Positions 19,932 through 29,304 of a stretch of 64,000 nt of DNA are shown piece after piece. The position numbers were made by a program, and so were the translations under genes. This stretch comes from Gordonia sp. SID5947 (GTDB lineage: Bacteria > Actinomycetota > Actinomycetes > Mycobacteriales > Mycobacteriaceae), in NCBI RefSeq assembly GCF_009862785.1, contig NZ_WWHU01000001.1:1922001-1986000 (forward strand), given 5' to 3'. Each line of letters starts with the position of its first letter. Positions within the stretch are counted from its first letter, which is position 1. Below the pieces are notes generated by a model. The model was not told the DNA's origin, made no database searches, and saw only the letters and a program-made list of their open reading frames with translations.

Positions 19932-20378
19932 TCAGTCCCGCATCAACCGGCGCGGGCCGGGACCGAGCTTGTTCATCTCGTCGCCGGGGTTCAGCAGGTG
20001 ACATTCGCCCAGCGACAGACATCCGCAGCCGACGCACGACCCGATCATGTCGCGCATGTTCTCCAGCAACGCGATGCGGTCGTTGATGTCGTCGATCCAC
20101 CGCCTGGACGCGGCCTCCCACATCGACTTCGGCGGAGACTCATGAGTGCCGAGTTCCGAGAGCACGTCCGCGATCACCGCGAGCGGGATGCCCGCGGACT
20201 GCGACGCACGGATGAACGCGACACGACGCAACATCGCGCGGTGGTAGCGGCGCTGGTTGCCGGACGTCCGGCGGCTGAAGATCATCCCCTGGTCCTCGTA
20301 GAACCGGACCGCGGACGGCGCGATACCTGCACGCTGGGCCAATTCGCCGACGGAGAGTTCGAGCTTCTTGAGCGACAC
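19932..20378 (-). CDS. soxR: redox-sensitive transcriptional activator SoxR
   Basis: MerR-family sensor of redox-cycling compounds. The N-terminal helix-turn-helix (LSVGELAQRAGIAPSAVRFYEDQGM) is followed by the wing and dimerisation helix; the [2Fe-2S] cluster ligands are Cys115, Cys118, Cys120 and Cys126 in CVGCGCLSLGEC, the exact SoxR spacing. 148 aa. No soxS is nearby, consistent with actinobacteria, in which SoxR acts directly on its target genes. Targets are not obvious in this window. Confidence 0.93.
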   Translation of the reverse strand: MSLKKLELSVGELAQRAGIAPSAVRFYEDQGMIFSRRTSGNQRRYHRAMLRRVAFIRASQSAGIPLAVIADVLSELGTHESPPKSMWEAASRRWIDDINDRIALLENMRDMIGSCVGCGCLSLGECHLLNPGDEMNKLGPGPRRLMRD

Positions 20379-20431
20379 GCGACCATCGTAGGCGAGTTCA
20401 AGTGAACTTGAGGTCCGCCACGCGTGGTCTG

Positions 20432-21292
20432 CTAGTTGCGGACCACCATCACCGGGCCGTCGGCCTGGTGCAGGATCTTCTGGCTGGTCGATCCGAGCAG
20501 CAGACCGGTGAAGCCACCACGACCACGGCTGCCGACCACGATGAGCTGCGCGTCGTCGCCCGCCGCGTCCAACACCGCCTTCGCAGGCTCTTCGGGGATC
20601 ACGACCCGTTCCACCACGACGTCGGGATATTCGGCGCTGTAGCCGGCGAGTCGTTCGGCGACGGCCTCGACCGCTTCCTGCGACATCCGGGTCACCTCGT
20701 CGGGCTCGATGCCGTATCCGTGCAGGGCGTCGACGTCGAGCGGCGTCCAGGTGTGCACCGCGACCAGCTTGGTCTTGCGGAGTGCGGCCTGACGGAAGGC
20801 CTCGCCCACCGCCGCGTCGCTGACCGGCGAATCGTCGACGCCGACAACCACCGGGCCATCACCACCGGGACCTGTCACCACCACGACACGTCCATGGAAA
20901 TGAGCCGCGACCGTCGTGCTCACCGAGCCCAGGAACAACCCCTTGATGGACCCGAGACCTCGGGTTCCGAGGACGATGGTGCCGGCGTTCTTGCCGAGTT
21001 CCAGCAGGGCGCGCGCCGCGTCACCCTCCACCAGTGAGGTCTGTAGCGCGACGCCGGGAGCCACATCCTTGGCCAGCGCTGCCGCGGCGTGCACGGCGTC
21101 GGCGGCATCTTGCTTGATGGCGTCCACCACGTCCTGCGGGATGATCAGTCCTGGTGCGTAATTGCTGGTGCTGATGTCGTAGACGCCGACGAGCTTCAGG
21201 TCGACCTCTTCGACGGCAGCAGCTTCGGCCGCCCACCGCACGGCCCGATTCGAAGCATCCGATCCGTCGACACCGACAAGAATCGCGTTCAT
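20432..21292 (-). CDS. tandem-domain universal stress protein
   Basis: Two UspA domains in tandem (about residues 1-145 and 150-286). Each begins with a VGVD(G/D)S motif and ends with the ATP-binding G-x2-G-x9-G-S/T signature, best seen as VGSRGRGGFTGLLLGSTS near the C-terminus and LGTRGLGSIKGLFLGSVS in the first domain. Such ATP-binding paired Usp proteins respond to hypoxia or stationary phase in mycobacteria. ATG 21292 (MNAILVGVDGS) is preferred over ATG 21304. A divergent small membrane protein gene starts 135 bp away. Confidence 0.9.
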   Translation of the reverse strand: MNAILVGVDGSDASNRAVRWAAEAAAVEEVDLKLVGVYDISTSNYAPGLIIPQDVVDAIKQDAADAVHAAAALAKDVAPGVALQTSLVEGDAARALLELGKNAGTIVLGTRGLGSIKGLFLGSVSTTVAAHFHGRVVVVTGPGGDGPVVVGVDDSPVSDAAVGEAFRQAALRKTKLVAVHTWTPLDVDALHGYGIEPDEVTRMSQEAVEAVAERLAGYSAEYPDVVVERVVIPEEPAKAVLDAAGDDAQLIVVGSRGRGGFTGLLLGSTSQKILHQADGPVMVVRN

Positions 21293-21426
21293 CTCCGGTC
21301 CCATCTCCTCACTTTGGTCTCCCCCGTGTACCCCGCATCTCCATCCTGCCTGTCCCCACGCTCTCCGGCAATGAGCAAAAAGTCCCGGTCACAGCACTTT
21401 TCGTCGCGGGGTATGGTGGAGACGAG

Positions 21427-21762
21427 GTGAACGACATCGAACGCAAAGCAGACATGAACGAGTCCCACAGGCCGGCGTCGACCGGCGATGAACTGCGGCA
21501 GGCCGCGGTACATGTAGCTGTCACAGTCGCTTTCGGGCTGTTGGCACTCCTGGTGGCCTGGGCTTCCGACGATGGGATGCGGACCGCACTGGTCGTCGCC
21601 GCACCGATAGTGGTCCTGATCGGTGCGCTCGGTGCATTGTGGCGCACCTATCGGAACTGGCGGGCCGGCGGGAAATGGCAGACCTGGCAGGGTGCCTCGT
21701 GGCTCCTGCTCGCGGTCTTCATCGTCTTCCTCTTCAACACCGCACCGGCGCTGATGTCCTGA
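21427..21762 (+). CDS. small three-helix membrane protein, unknown function
   Basis: A 111-aa protein with a hydrophilic N-terminus (~25 aa) and three hydrophobic stretches: AVHVAVTVAFGLLALLVAWA, TALVVAAPIVVLIGALGALW and ASWLLLAVFIVFLF. No catalytic motif is visible and no family is recognised. A GTG start at 21427 or the in-frame ATG nine codons later are both possible. It is divergent from the universal stress gene. Confidence 0.6.
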   Translation: MNDIERKADMNESHRPASTGDELRQAAVHVAVTVAFGLLALLVAWASDDGMRTALVVAAPIVVLIGALGALWRTYRNWRAGGKWQTWQGASWLLLAVFIVFLFNTAPALMS

Positions 21763-21928
21763 CCCGCCGATCGGGCACCGAACGGGCTGGCGCTCAACCG
21801 GGTGCGCCCAGTCGGCGGGAATCTGCGCACAGCCGGCGAGATTCTGCGGCGGCCGGCGGGTGTGGGGACCCGCAGTACTGCTCCAAACCGGTTGTGCGCC
21901 CGGCGGTCTGAACCTCACCGTGAGCGGT

Positions 21929-22180
21929 TCACCGACCGAGATGCCGATAGCGTCGACGGAATCTCTCGACACGGCCTTCGACGTCGCGGATCCGCGCGAC
22001 ACCGGTGTAGAAGGGATGCGACTCACTGGTGACGTCGACCGTGATCCTCGGGTAGATCACCCCGTCGGCCCATTCGACACGATCCTCGGAGGTCGCGGTC
22101 GATCGAGTGAGGAACTCCTGCCCCGTCGACGCGTCCCGGATGACGACAGGGTGATAGTCCGGATGGATGTCTCGCTTCAC
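21929..22180 (-). CDS. rpmE2: ribosomal protein L31 type B, zinc-independent paralogue
   Basis: 83-aa L31 starting [16 protein letters not shown]. The type A zinc ligands (CxxC) are absent and the type B motif [18 protein letters not shown] region and the SHPFYTG signature are present, so this is the Zn-free form made under zinc starvation. GTG 22180 overlaps the stop of the COG0523 gene (GTGA), and AGAGGA upstream is a good ribosome-binding site. It is thus co-expressed with the Mrf-like gene from the Zur-controlled divergent promoter region. Confidence 0.93.
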   Translation of the reverse strand: MKRDIHPDYHPVVIRDASTGQEFLTRSTATSEDRVEWADGVIYPRITVDVTSESHPFYTGVARIRDVEGRVERFRRRYRHLGR

Positions 22181-23550
22181 ACTCGGTCCTCTCGGTTGTC
22201 GGGACCGTCGCCGGCCCTGATCGCGTCGACGGAGGGCTCGCCGGGCGGATCGAGATCGTCGCAAGGATCCGCATGCATGTCCCCGAACGGGTCCTCGAAT
22301 GACGACCAGAAGTCTTCTCCTGCGGTGAACTCGACCTCGTTGAGGCAGGCTGCACGCAGCGCGTCCTGAATCTCGGTGGGGTCCGCCCGATGAACCAGCA
22401 CGACCAGCGAGGTGTGGCGGTCACCGAACTGCTCATCCCAGCGGAGTGCGCCCATTGCACGTCGCTCCGGGTCCACCCCGGCGCGTTCGTCCTCGTCCAT
22501 CGCCGCGAGCCACCGTCCGCCGGGTGCCACACGTAAACCACCGCCCGCAGATTCCAGCCAGAGCGCCTCATCCGGCCGGGTCGCCAGCCAGAGCCGGCCG
22601 CGGGCGCAGACGACACCCTCGAGCAATACATCGATGGCCTCGTGCAACCGCCCTGGGTGCAGCGGGCGGTCGGCGTGGAACTCGACCCACGACACTCCAC
22701 AGTCGGCAGAGAGCGCGGGCTGGTCGCGCAGCAGCGGATCGTGCGGACCATCGAGGCGGCCGCGACGAGCCCGTGGTCCGACCGCGGCCAGCAGCGACTC
22801 GACGAGGAAGCCGGTCACGGGACGTTGCGGGAGTTCCATCATGATGGGCGCGCCCGGCGCGAGTCGTTTGCAGACCGCGGCGAGGCGTGCGGATTCCCAC
22901 GCGTCCCGCATCGCGGGGTCGCAGCCCGCGACGACGAGCGCATCTGCGTGTGCGACCTGTCCGACGGCGACCTGCGCAAGGGTGCGGTCGTCGTCGACGA
23001 CGGCGTCGAAACCCGCCTCGACAAGTCCCAGATCGCCGGTCGCGGCGTCGAGCCACGCATCTTCTGCGATACACGCGACGGTCGCCTCCACACGCACGTC
23101 ACGTCCGGCGGGCCCATCGACGAATCCCGGCATCTGCGCGACGACGACCTGTTCGATCGCCCAGCAGATCCGTTCGGGTTCCATGATCGGATCGAGGGCC
23201 ACCACGATGCGGCGCACGGCGGATCGCCGGTGCAAGCGGCGCAGCAACGGCAGCAGATCCTCACGCAGTGTGCACGACACGCACCCGTGAGCGAGCTCGA
23301 TCTCCGCCTGCCCGTCGTGTCGGCGTCCGCCGGAATCGACCCACGCCATCCGGCGCGCGACCCGGCCGTCGACGATCCGGCCGAGATCGTGGTGGACCAG
23401 CACCGTCCCGCTCGCGCCGTCGGTACCGACCAGCGCCTCACCGACCCTCGCGATGGCAGCGGGCTCCAGGCCGGTCACCAGGATGATCGGCGTGGGATGG
23501 TCCCGGCCGACGCCGTTCGCCGACGCCGACATCGCTCCTTCGTCTGTCAC
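22177..23550 (-). CDS. COG0523/CobW-family protein, Mrf-like, with degenerate P-loop
   Basis: COG0523 relatives are GTP-dependent metal chaperones. This 457-aa member keeps the fold and the [10 protein letters not shown] block (Cys90, Cys93) and the C-terminal CobW_C domain ([20 protein letters not shown] ... WLATRP), but the usual GxxxxGKT Walker A is replaced by [13 protein letters not shown], so nucleotide binding is doubtful. In mycobacteria the COG0523 protein encoded with zinc-free ribosomal proteins is Mrf, which recruits the hibernation factor Mpy to ribosomes; that role is inferred here from context. GTG 23550 is chosen because GGGGAG lies five bases upstream; longer starts would enter the Zur box. 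Confidence 0.82.
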   Translation of the reverse strand: MTDEGAMSASANGVGRDHPTPIILVTGLEPAAIARVGEALVGTDGASGTVLVHHDLGRIVDGRVARRMAWVDSGGRRHDGQAEIELAHGCVSCTLREDLLPLLRRLHRRSAVRRIVVALDPIMEPERICWAIEQVVVAQMPGFVDGPAGRDVRVEATVACIAEDAWLDAATGDLGLVEAGFDAVVDDDRTLAQVAVGQVAHADALVVAGCDPAMRDAWESARLAAVCKRLAPGAPIMMELPQRPVTGFLVESLLAAVGPRARRGRLDGPHDPLLRDQPALSADCGVSWVEFHADRPLHPGRLHEAIDVLLEGVVCARGRLWLATRPDEALWLESAGGGLRVAPGGRWLAAMDEDERAGVDPERRAMGALRWDEQFGDRHTSLVVLVHRADPTEIQDALRAACLNEVEFTAGEDFWSSFEDPFGDMHADPCDDLDPPGEPSVDAIRAGDGPDNREDRV

Positions 23551-23564
23551 AAGCACTCCCCTAT

Positions 23565-23579
23565 TGGAAACAATTTCCA
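23565..23579. promoter_or_regulatory. Zur-like operator, site 1
   Basis: Perfect inverted repeat TGGAAA-CAA-TTTCCA between the divergent Mrf-like and rpmB genes. Its A/T-rich arms and position resemble actinobacterial Zur boxes (TGAAAATGATTTTCA type). Close to the Mrf-like start, so occupancy would block that promoter. Confidence 0.6.
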
Positions 23580-23618
23580 TTTACGTGACCCAGACGGTAC
23601 CGTGGCGACCGCGTTAAC

Positions 23619-23635
23619 GCCAATCATTTTCAATA
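23619..23635. promoter_or_regulatory. Zur-like operator, site 2
   Basis: On the minus strand this reads TTATTGAAAATGATTGG; the TGAAAATGATT part matches the left half and centre of the Zur consensus, the right half is weaker. It lies 21 bp before the rpmB start, just ahead of the AGGAGG ribosome-binding site at 23642, and so is well placed to control the L28-L33-S14-S18 operon. Confidence 0.55.
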
Positions 23636-23655
23636 AGATGCAGGAGGACGACCAT

Positions 23656-23892
23656 ATGTCCCGACGCTGCCAAGTCACCGGCCGCGCACCCGGATTCGGC
23701 AAACGGGTATCGCACTCCCACCGCCGTACGCCACGCCGCTGGAACCCCAACATCCAGCGTCGGCGTTACTATGTGCCGACAGAGGGCCGCTACGTGACAC
23801 TTCGGGTGAGCACCAAGGGAATCGCCACCATCGACAAGCACGGCATCGAGTCGGTACTCGCGACGATTCGCGCCCGCGGCGAGAAGATCTGA
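23656..23892 (+). CDS. rpmB: ribosomal protein L28, zinc-independent paralogue
   Basis: 78-aa L28. The N-terminus reads [16 protein letters not shown]: the second cysteine of the zinc-form CxxC is a valine/threonine, which marks the Zn-free C-minus type. [13 protein letters not shown] is the family core. First gene of a four-gene Zur-controlled operon; AGGAGG is nine bases before the ATG. Stop overlaps the next start (TGATG). Confidence 0.95.
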   Translation: MSRRCQVTGRAPGFGKRVSHSHRRTPRRWNPNIQRRRYYVPTEGRYVTLRVSTKGIATIDKHGIESVLATIRARGEKI

Positions 23893-24056
23893 TGGCCCGC
23901 AACGACATTCGCCCCCTGGTGAGACTGCGCTCGACCGCAGGTACCGGCTACGGCTATGTGACGCGCAAGAACCGTCGCAACGACCCCGACCGCATGGTGT
24001 TGCGCAAGTACGATCCCGTCGTCCGCCGACACGTCGAATTCCGGGAGGACCGCTGA
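23892..24056 (+). CDS. rpmG: ribosomal protein L33, zinc-independent paralogue
   Basis: 54-aa L33: [21 protein letters not shown] with [21 protein letters not shown]. No cysteine is present, so this is the zinc-free form. The ATG overlaps the rpmB stop and its own TGA overlaps the rpsN ATG, showing tight translational coupling. Confidence 0.94.
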   Translation: MARNDIRPLVRLRSTAGTGYGYVTRKNRRNDPDRMVLRKYDPVVRRHVEFREDR

Positions 24057-24361
24057 TGGCCAAGAAGTCCAAGATCGTCCGCGATCGACAACGCCGCGCC
24101 GTGGTGGCCCGCTACGCCCCCATCCGGGCGGATCTCAAACGCATCATCGCCGCACCGACATCGACGTCCCGGCAACGCCTCGACGCACAGCGCCTACTTC
24201 GCGGCCTGCCTCGGGACGCCAGTCCCACGCGTCTCCGCAACCGCGACGCCGTCGACGGCCGACCGCGCGGGCACATCCGAAAGACCGGACTGTCACGGAT
24301 TCGATTCCGCGAGCTGGCCCATCGCGGCGAACTGCCCGGAATCCACAAATCCAGCTGGTGA
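24056..24361 (+). CDS. rpsN: ribosomal protein S14, long zinc-independent form
   Basis: 101-aa S14 of the long type ([20 protein letters not shown] ... [20 protein letters not shown]). The two CxxC pairs of the short zinc-binding S14 are missing. Starts within the rpmG stop codon (TGATG). Third gene of the operon. Confidence 0.95.
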   Translation: MAKKSKIVRDRQRRAVVARYAPIRADLKRIIAAPTSTSRQRLDAQRLLRGLPRDASPTRLRNRDAVDGRPRGHIRKTGLSRIRFRELAHRGELPGIHKSSW

Positions 24362-24397
24362 ACGACCAGTACCCACAACTGCGCCCCAGGAGACACC

Positions 24398-24661
24398 ATG
24401 CCCCGCAAGACACCCCGTCGCCCATCCGGCGACATCACCAAGCGCGCGCGAAACCTGCTGACCGCCTCTGGAATCCATGCAGACGCACGGAACCCGGTCG
24501 ACTACAAGGACGTCGCCCTGTTGCGACAGTTCTTGTCCGACAAGGGGCGCATCCGTGGCCGCCGCGTCACCGGTCTGTCACCCCAGGAGCAGCGACAGGT
24601 CGCCACGGCGATCCGCAACGCGCGCGAGATGGCGCTCCTGCCCTACGATTCCCGGCGATGA
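24398..24661 (+). CDS. rpsR: ribosomal protein S18, zinc-independent paralogue
   Basis: 87-aa S18 with [19 protein letters not shown] and [15 protein letters not shown] signatures; cysteines found in zinc-binding actinobacterial S18 are absent. Separated from rpsN by 36 bp with CAGGAG before the ATG. It is the last gene of the operon and is convergent with the antiporter gene. Confidence 0.95.
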   Translation: MPRKTPRRPSGDITKRARNLLTASGIHADARNPVDYKDVALLRQFLSDKGRIRGRRVTGLSPQEQRQVATAIRNAREMALLPYDSRR

Positions 24662-24673
24662 GCCGACCGGTGG

Positions 24674-26472
24674 TCAATCCTCGGCCCGCAGATCCAGACT
24701 GATCTCCTCGGCGTCGAGCTGCCGGAGTTCCTGCTCGAGCAATGCTGAGTGGAAGGTACCCTCGTCGCGCATCTGGAGCAGAACCTCTCGCTGCGCCGCG
24801 ACCAGTTCGCGACGAATCTGTTCGTAGGCGGCGCGTACCTTCAGATTGGCGTCGATCATGCCCTCCTCGGTGTCCGCGCTCTTGGCGAGCGTGGCGAACC
24901 GCTTACGCAGCAACGGATAGCGCGCCACCAACTCGGAATCGGCGATCACCTTCCGGGAGGCCGCGGCCAGCTCGGCACGTAGCCGATGATGTTCGGCGGC
25001 ACGGCTGTCGACGTCTTCGGTGACCTTCAACGCCCGGATCAACCACGACAGGGTGCCACCCTGGCACAGCAACGATGCCGCGGCGACCACGAACGCGATC
25101 AGGACGAGCAGTGACCGCGAGTCGACGTCGGCGGGAAGGGTCTGCGCGGCGGCGAGGGTGACCACGCCACGCAGCCCGCCCCAGACGACGATGGTCGCCT
25201 CCTTGGGCCCGAGGGGGCCGACCGGTAGTAGTCGATGTCGGCGATCTGGCGGGTGAGTCGAGAACTGACCAGCCGCGCGGTCTCCGGAGACGTCGGCGGC
25301 AGCTCCGCGGAGTCGGACCACCGCCTGGGTTCCATGCGGCGGCGCAGGCGCCGCCACTCCCGTCGCAGGGCACTGCGCGCCTCCCGCGAGCGGCTCGGCG
25401 GACGATCGGCACCTTCGCGCTGGCGCTCGACCATGGTGGCATTGATGTCGGCGAGCATCGGTCGCATCTCGGTCCCTCGCTGAGCGGCGCGATCCAGCCA
25501 GAGGACGAGCGGTACCACGTACACCGCCCGGATCACCACCGCGAGCCCCAGCGCTGCGAAACCGATCCACACGGCGGTGCCGACACCGTCATGGTCGTTG
25601 TGGACGTCGACCAGCAGTCCCCACAGTTCCAGCCCCATCAGCAGGAACACCCCGCCCTCGACGATCAGTTCGACGGTCCGCCAGTTCTGGGTGTCGGAAA
25701 GTCGATGCTGGGGCGTCAGGAAGCGGGCGGCGCCGGCACCGGTGATCAGGCCTGCCGTCACCGCGGCCACCAGCCCGGAGGCACCGAGTTCCTCCGCCGG
25801 GATGTACGCGAGGTAGGGCACGGTGAACGAGATGGCCGTGTTCACGGTGGCGTCTGGCATGCGGGCCCGCACGGCCAGATTGAGCCAGCCGACCACCGTC
25901 CCGATCACCACGGCGACGACAACCGCGAACACGAACTCCAGGGCGACCTGCCCGAACGAGATGCTGGCCGCGATGGCTGCGATCGCCGACCGCAACAGCA
26001 CCAGTGATGTGGCGTCGTTGAGCATGCTCTCGCCCTCCAGGACCGCGGTCACCCGATGGGGCACGCCCAATCGTTTGGCGATCGACGTCGCGACGGCATC
26101 GGTCGGGCTCACGATCGCCCCGAGCGCGATACCGGTCGCCAGACCGAGGTCCGGGATCACCCAGACGAAGAAGAAGCCCATCAGGACTGCGCTGACCAGC
26201 ACCAACACCACGGACAACGCGCTGATGGCACCGAAATCCCGGCGGAAGTCCATCGTCGGCATGTTGACCGCGGCCGAGTAGAGCAGGGGCGGCAGCACAC
26301 CGATCAGGATCCACTCCGGATCGACGTCGACCGCCGGTACGAACGGCATCACGCCGACCACCGCACCCACGACGATCAGCAACAACGGCGGCGCCACACG
26401 GAGACGTGGACCGATTACCTGAGCGGCCGCGATACCCAGCACGGCGATGACCACGAGGAGGATCTGCTGCAC
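24674..26472 (-). pseudogene. Na+/H+ antiporter (CPA1/NhaP type), frameshifted in this sequence
   Basis: Encodes a CPA1 cation/proton antiporter. The upstream frame has about eleven helices with the ion-binding region SPTDAVATSIAKRLG and LEGESMLNDATSLVLL; the downstream frame continues VVWGGLRGVVTLAAAQTLP (TM XI/XII) followed by a ~130-aa charged cytosolic tail. The break is at five G (plus strand, 25213-25217): adding one base joins DIDYYRSAPLGPKEATIVVWGG and gives 599 aa. GTG 26472 with AGGA seven bases upstream is the best start. Likely an intact gene with a read error, but a true mutation cannot be excluded. Confidence 0.85.
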
Positions 26473-26544
26473 CTGACCATCCTGACGCACGCCTCGCGCC
26501 CGGACCCCGGCACGCGGTGCCATCCTGGATTGTGACATTGAATG

Positions 26545-26577
26545 TTGACAAATGATCGGACGTCCAATTACGTTCGG
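26545..26577 (+). promoter_or_regulatory. sigma-70-type promoter with overlapping imperfect palindrome
   Basis: TTGACA at 26545-26550 and TACGTT at 26569-26574 with an 18-bp spacer, upstream of the di-iron oxygenase gene. A 7-bp-arm palindrome CGGACGT-N6-ACGTTCG (one mismatch) at 26558-26577 overlaps the -10 region and would suit a TetR-type repressor; no such regulator is adjacent. Confidence 0.45.
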
Positions 26578-26660
26578 TTCATCAGCACGGCGGTACCGGG
26601 CAGCCCGGTGAGCCGTCCGGTCTCGCCCGGGCCATCTCCGACGACGAGAAGGGTCAAGCC

Positions 26661-27677
26661 ATGACGAACACCCTCGAACATGTGGGTCAGTCGTACGTCC
26701 CCGAACACGACAAATCCACGGATGCCGACAACTACGCGCAGGTCCTCGACGACCTGTCCGCCGCGTCGGTGCACCGCAACTTCGACCCGTACGTCGACAT
26801 CGACTGGGATGCGCCGGAGATGGCGATCGTCCCCGACGATCGCCGCTGGATTCTGTCGAGCAAGGTCGACCCCGTCGGACGCCACCCCTGGTATCAGGGG
26901 CTACCGGTCGAGAAGCAAATCGAGATCGGTATGTGGCGGCAGGCGAACGTGGCGAAGGTCGGACTGCAGTTCGAGTCGATCCTGATCCGCGGTCTCATGC
27001 AGTACAGCTTCAAACTGCCCAACGGCGCCAAAGAGTTCCGTTACACCACGCACGAGTCCAAGGAAGAGTGCAATCACACTCTGATGTTCCAGGAGTTCGT
27101 GAACCGCACCGGAATGGACGTACCGGGTGCGAAGATCGGCTACCGCCTGATCTCACCTCTCGTGCCGCTGGCCTCCACGATCTTCCCGACCATCTTCTTC
27201 TTCGGTGTCCTCGGCGGTGAGGAGCCGATCGATCACATCCAGAAGGACTTCCTGCGGACACGCGCCGACCTGCACCCCACCATGGCTGCGGTCATGCAGC
27301 TGCATGTGGCCGAGGAGGCCCGGCACATCTCGTTCGCGCATCACCTCCTGCGGGAGACCGTTCCCCAGAAGGGTCGTGTCCAGCGCTTCCTGCTCTCGCT
27401 CATGTTCCCTCTCACCATGCGCATCCTGTGCGGCGCGATCGTCGTGCCGCCGAAGAGCTTCCAGAAGCGGTTCGACGTGCCCGACGAGGTGATGCGCGAC
27501 ATCTTCTGGCGGTCCGCCGAATCGAAGAAGTTCCTGCGCAACGTCTTCGGTGACGTGCGGATGCTCGGCGACCAGTGCGGTCTGATGAACCCGGTGTCTC
27601 GACTGCTGTGGAAGATCCTCGGCATCGGCGGGCGGCCGTCACGGTTCCGGAGCGAACCGACCTATACCGCGGCCTGA
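26661..27677 (+). CDS. AurF-like di-iron oxygenase
   Basis: The 338-aa protein belongs to the AurF/p-aminobenzoate N-oxygenase di-iron superfamily. Metal-ligand motifs are an early glutamate in LQFESILIRG, the ExxH in ESKEECNHTLMF, and ExxH plus a further histidine in EEARHISFAHHLL. AurF oxidises an arylamine, but the actinobacterial relatives are mostly uncharacterised, so the substrate is unknown. It is followed after 29 bp by a ferredoxin-ferredoxin reductase fusion that could supply its electrons. A promoter-like element lies at 26545. Confidence 0.82.
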   Translation: MTNTLEHVGQSYVPEHDKSTDADNYAQVLDDLSAASVHRNFDPYVDIDWDAPEMAIVPDDRRWILSSKVDPVGRHPWYQGLPVEKQIEIGMWRQANVAKVGLQFESILIRGLMQYSFKLPNGAKEFRYTTHESKEECNHTLMFQEFVNRTGMDVPGAKIGYRLISPLVPLASTIFPTIFFFGVLGGEEPIDHIQKDFLRTRADLHPTMAAVMQLHVAEEARHISFAHHLLRETVPQKGRVQRFLLSLMFPLTMRILCGAIVVPPKSFQKRFDVPDEVMRDIFWRSAESKKFLRNVFGDVRMLGDQCGLMNPVSRLLWKILGIGGRPSRFRSEPTYTAA

Positions 27678-27706
27678 TCCGCCTTCCCCTCACAGACGGA
27701 ACCGAC

Positions 27707-29248
27707 ATGCCCCACGTTGTCACGCAGGCGTGCTGCGGCGACGCCTCGTGCGTCTACGCGTGCCCGGTCAACTGCATCCACCCCACGCCCGATGAGCCCG
27801 GCTTCGGCACGTCGGAGATGCTCTACATCGACCCGTCGACCTGCGTCGACTGCGGTGCCTGCGTCAGCGCCTGCCCGGTCGGCGCGATCGTGCCCGGCCA
27901 CCGGCTCACCGACGAGCAGGCCCGTTTCACCGACGTCAATGCGGCACATTTCGATCCGACGGGCGACGGCGCGGCGCGCTTCCCGGTCGACCCGGCTCGG
28001 CGACTCCCGTTGGCCCCCATCGACAAACCGCACCAGCTCGCCGTCGACGCACCGGTGTCGGTCGCCATCGTCGGCTCCGGACCGTCGGCCATGTACGCCG
28101 CCGACGAACTCCTTCGTCAGCCACAGATCTCGGTCACCGTGTACGAGCGGCTCCGCCGCCCGTTCGGACTCGCCCGGTACGGCGTCGCTCCCGACCACCT
28201 CGCGACCCGCTCGGTGATGCGGCTCTTCGACGACATCGCTGGCAACCCACGCTGCGACATCCGGCTCGGCACCACCATCGGACGCGACCTCACCCTCGAC
28301 GATCTGCGTGCGCGGCACTCGGCGGTCATCTGGGCGGGTGGCGCGCCGACCGATCGTCGCCTCGCCATCGACAACGCCTCCGCGCGTGGCGTACACAGTG
28401 CCACTGCGTTGGTCGGCTGGTACAACGATCATCCCGACCACGACGACCTCGACGTCGATCTCACCACCGCCTCCCGGGCCGTCGTGATCGGCAACGGGAA
28501 CGTGGCACTCGACGTGGCGCGGATCCTCACCGCCGACCCGGAGACCCTGGCAGACACCACGATCTCCCGGCATGCGCTCTCCGCGCTGCGTTCATCGTCC
28601 ATCGACGAGGTGGTGGTACTCGGTCGACGCGGTCCGACCCACGCCGCGTTCACCCTCCCCGAATTGATCGGCCTCGTCGATCATGGGGCAAACGTGGTCG
28701 TCGACCCCGACGAACTGGCCCAGGTTCCGGCAGTCGCGCCGGCTGATGCGACCACCCGGGCCAAGCTCGACCTGCTTGCCGAGGTCGCCGGGCGCACCCC
28801 GCGGGGCGGGCGACGCATCCGGCTCGCCTTCCACCGCTCCCCCGCTGCCATCGAGGTCGGCACGGACGGCCGGGCCACCGGTGTGGTGGTTGCGCACAAC
28901 ACCGTCGACGACTCGGGCACCATCACCCCCACCGGCACCACCGAGACCATCGACGCCGGCCTCGTCCTGACCTCGATCGGCTACCGCGGTGTCGCGGTAC
29001 CGGGACTGCCGTTCGACGACGCCCTCGGAGTCATCCCGCACGAGGCAGGCCGCGTGGTCGACGACGGGACGCCGGTTCTCGGAATGTACGTGACCGGGTG
29101 GATCAAACGCGGACCGTCGGGTTTCATCGGCACCAACAAGACCGACTCGGCCGAGACAGTCGCATCGCTTCTCGCCGACCTCGAGGCCGGGTTGCTGCCC
29201 GACCGCGGCGGTCCACGCCGCCGCCGGATGCTGAGCCGACTGGGCTGA
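27707..29248 (+). CDS. ferredoxin-ferredoxin/NADP+ reductase fusion (FprB-like)
   Basis: Single 513-aa chain that moves electrons from NADPH through FAD to iron-sulfur clusters. Residues 1-65 are a 7Fe/8Fe ferredoxin with Cys10, 15, 19, 23 and Cys46, 49, 52, 56. Residues ~115-500 are an adrenodoxin-reductase-like domain: FAD loop VAIVGSGPSAMYAA, NADP loop VVIGNGNVALDVARIL and the C-terminal GYVTGWIKRGPSGFIGTNK-type signature (MYVTGWIKRGPSGFIG). Very similar to mycobacterial FprB. Probably the redox partner of the upstream di-iron enzyme. Confidence 0.9.
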   Translation: MPHVVTQACCGDASCVYACPVNCIHPTPDEPGFGTSEMLYIDPSTCVDCGACVSACPVGAIVPGHRLTDEQARFTDVNAAHFDPTGDGAARFPVDPARRLPLAPIDKPHQLAVDAPVSVAIVGSGPSAMYAADELLRQPQISVTVYERLRRPFGLARYGVAPDHLATRSVMRLFDDIAGNPRCDIRLGTTIGRDLTLDDLRARHSAVIWAGGAPTDRRLAIDNASARGVHSATALVGWYNDHPDHDDLDVDLTTASRAVVIGNGNVALDVARILTADPETLADTTISRHALSALRSSSIDEVVVLGRRGPTHAAFTLPELIGLVDHGANVVVDPDELAQVPAVAPADATTRAKLDLLAEVAGRTPRGGRRIRLAFHRSPAAIEVGTDGRATGVVVAHNTVDDSGTITPTGTTETIDAGLVLTSIGYRGVAVPGLPFDDALGVIPHEAGRVVDDGTPVLGMYVTGWIKRGPSGFIGTNKTDSAETVASLLADLEAGLLPDRGGPRRRRMLSRLG

Positions 29249-29304
29249 TCGGCCGACCTGGCCGACCTGGCGTCCGGCGCCGGCGGGCGTCGTAGATTGA
29301 CCCC

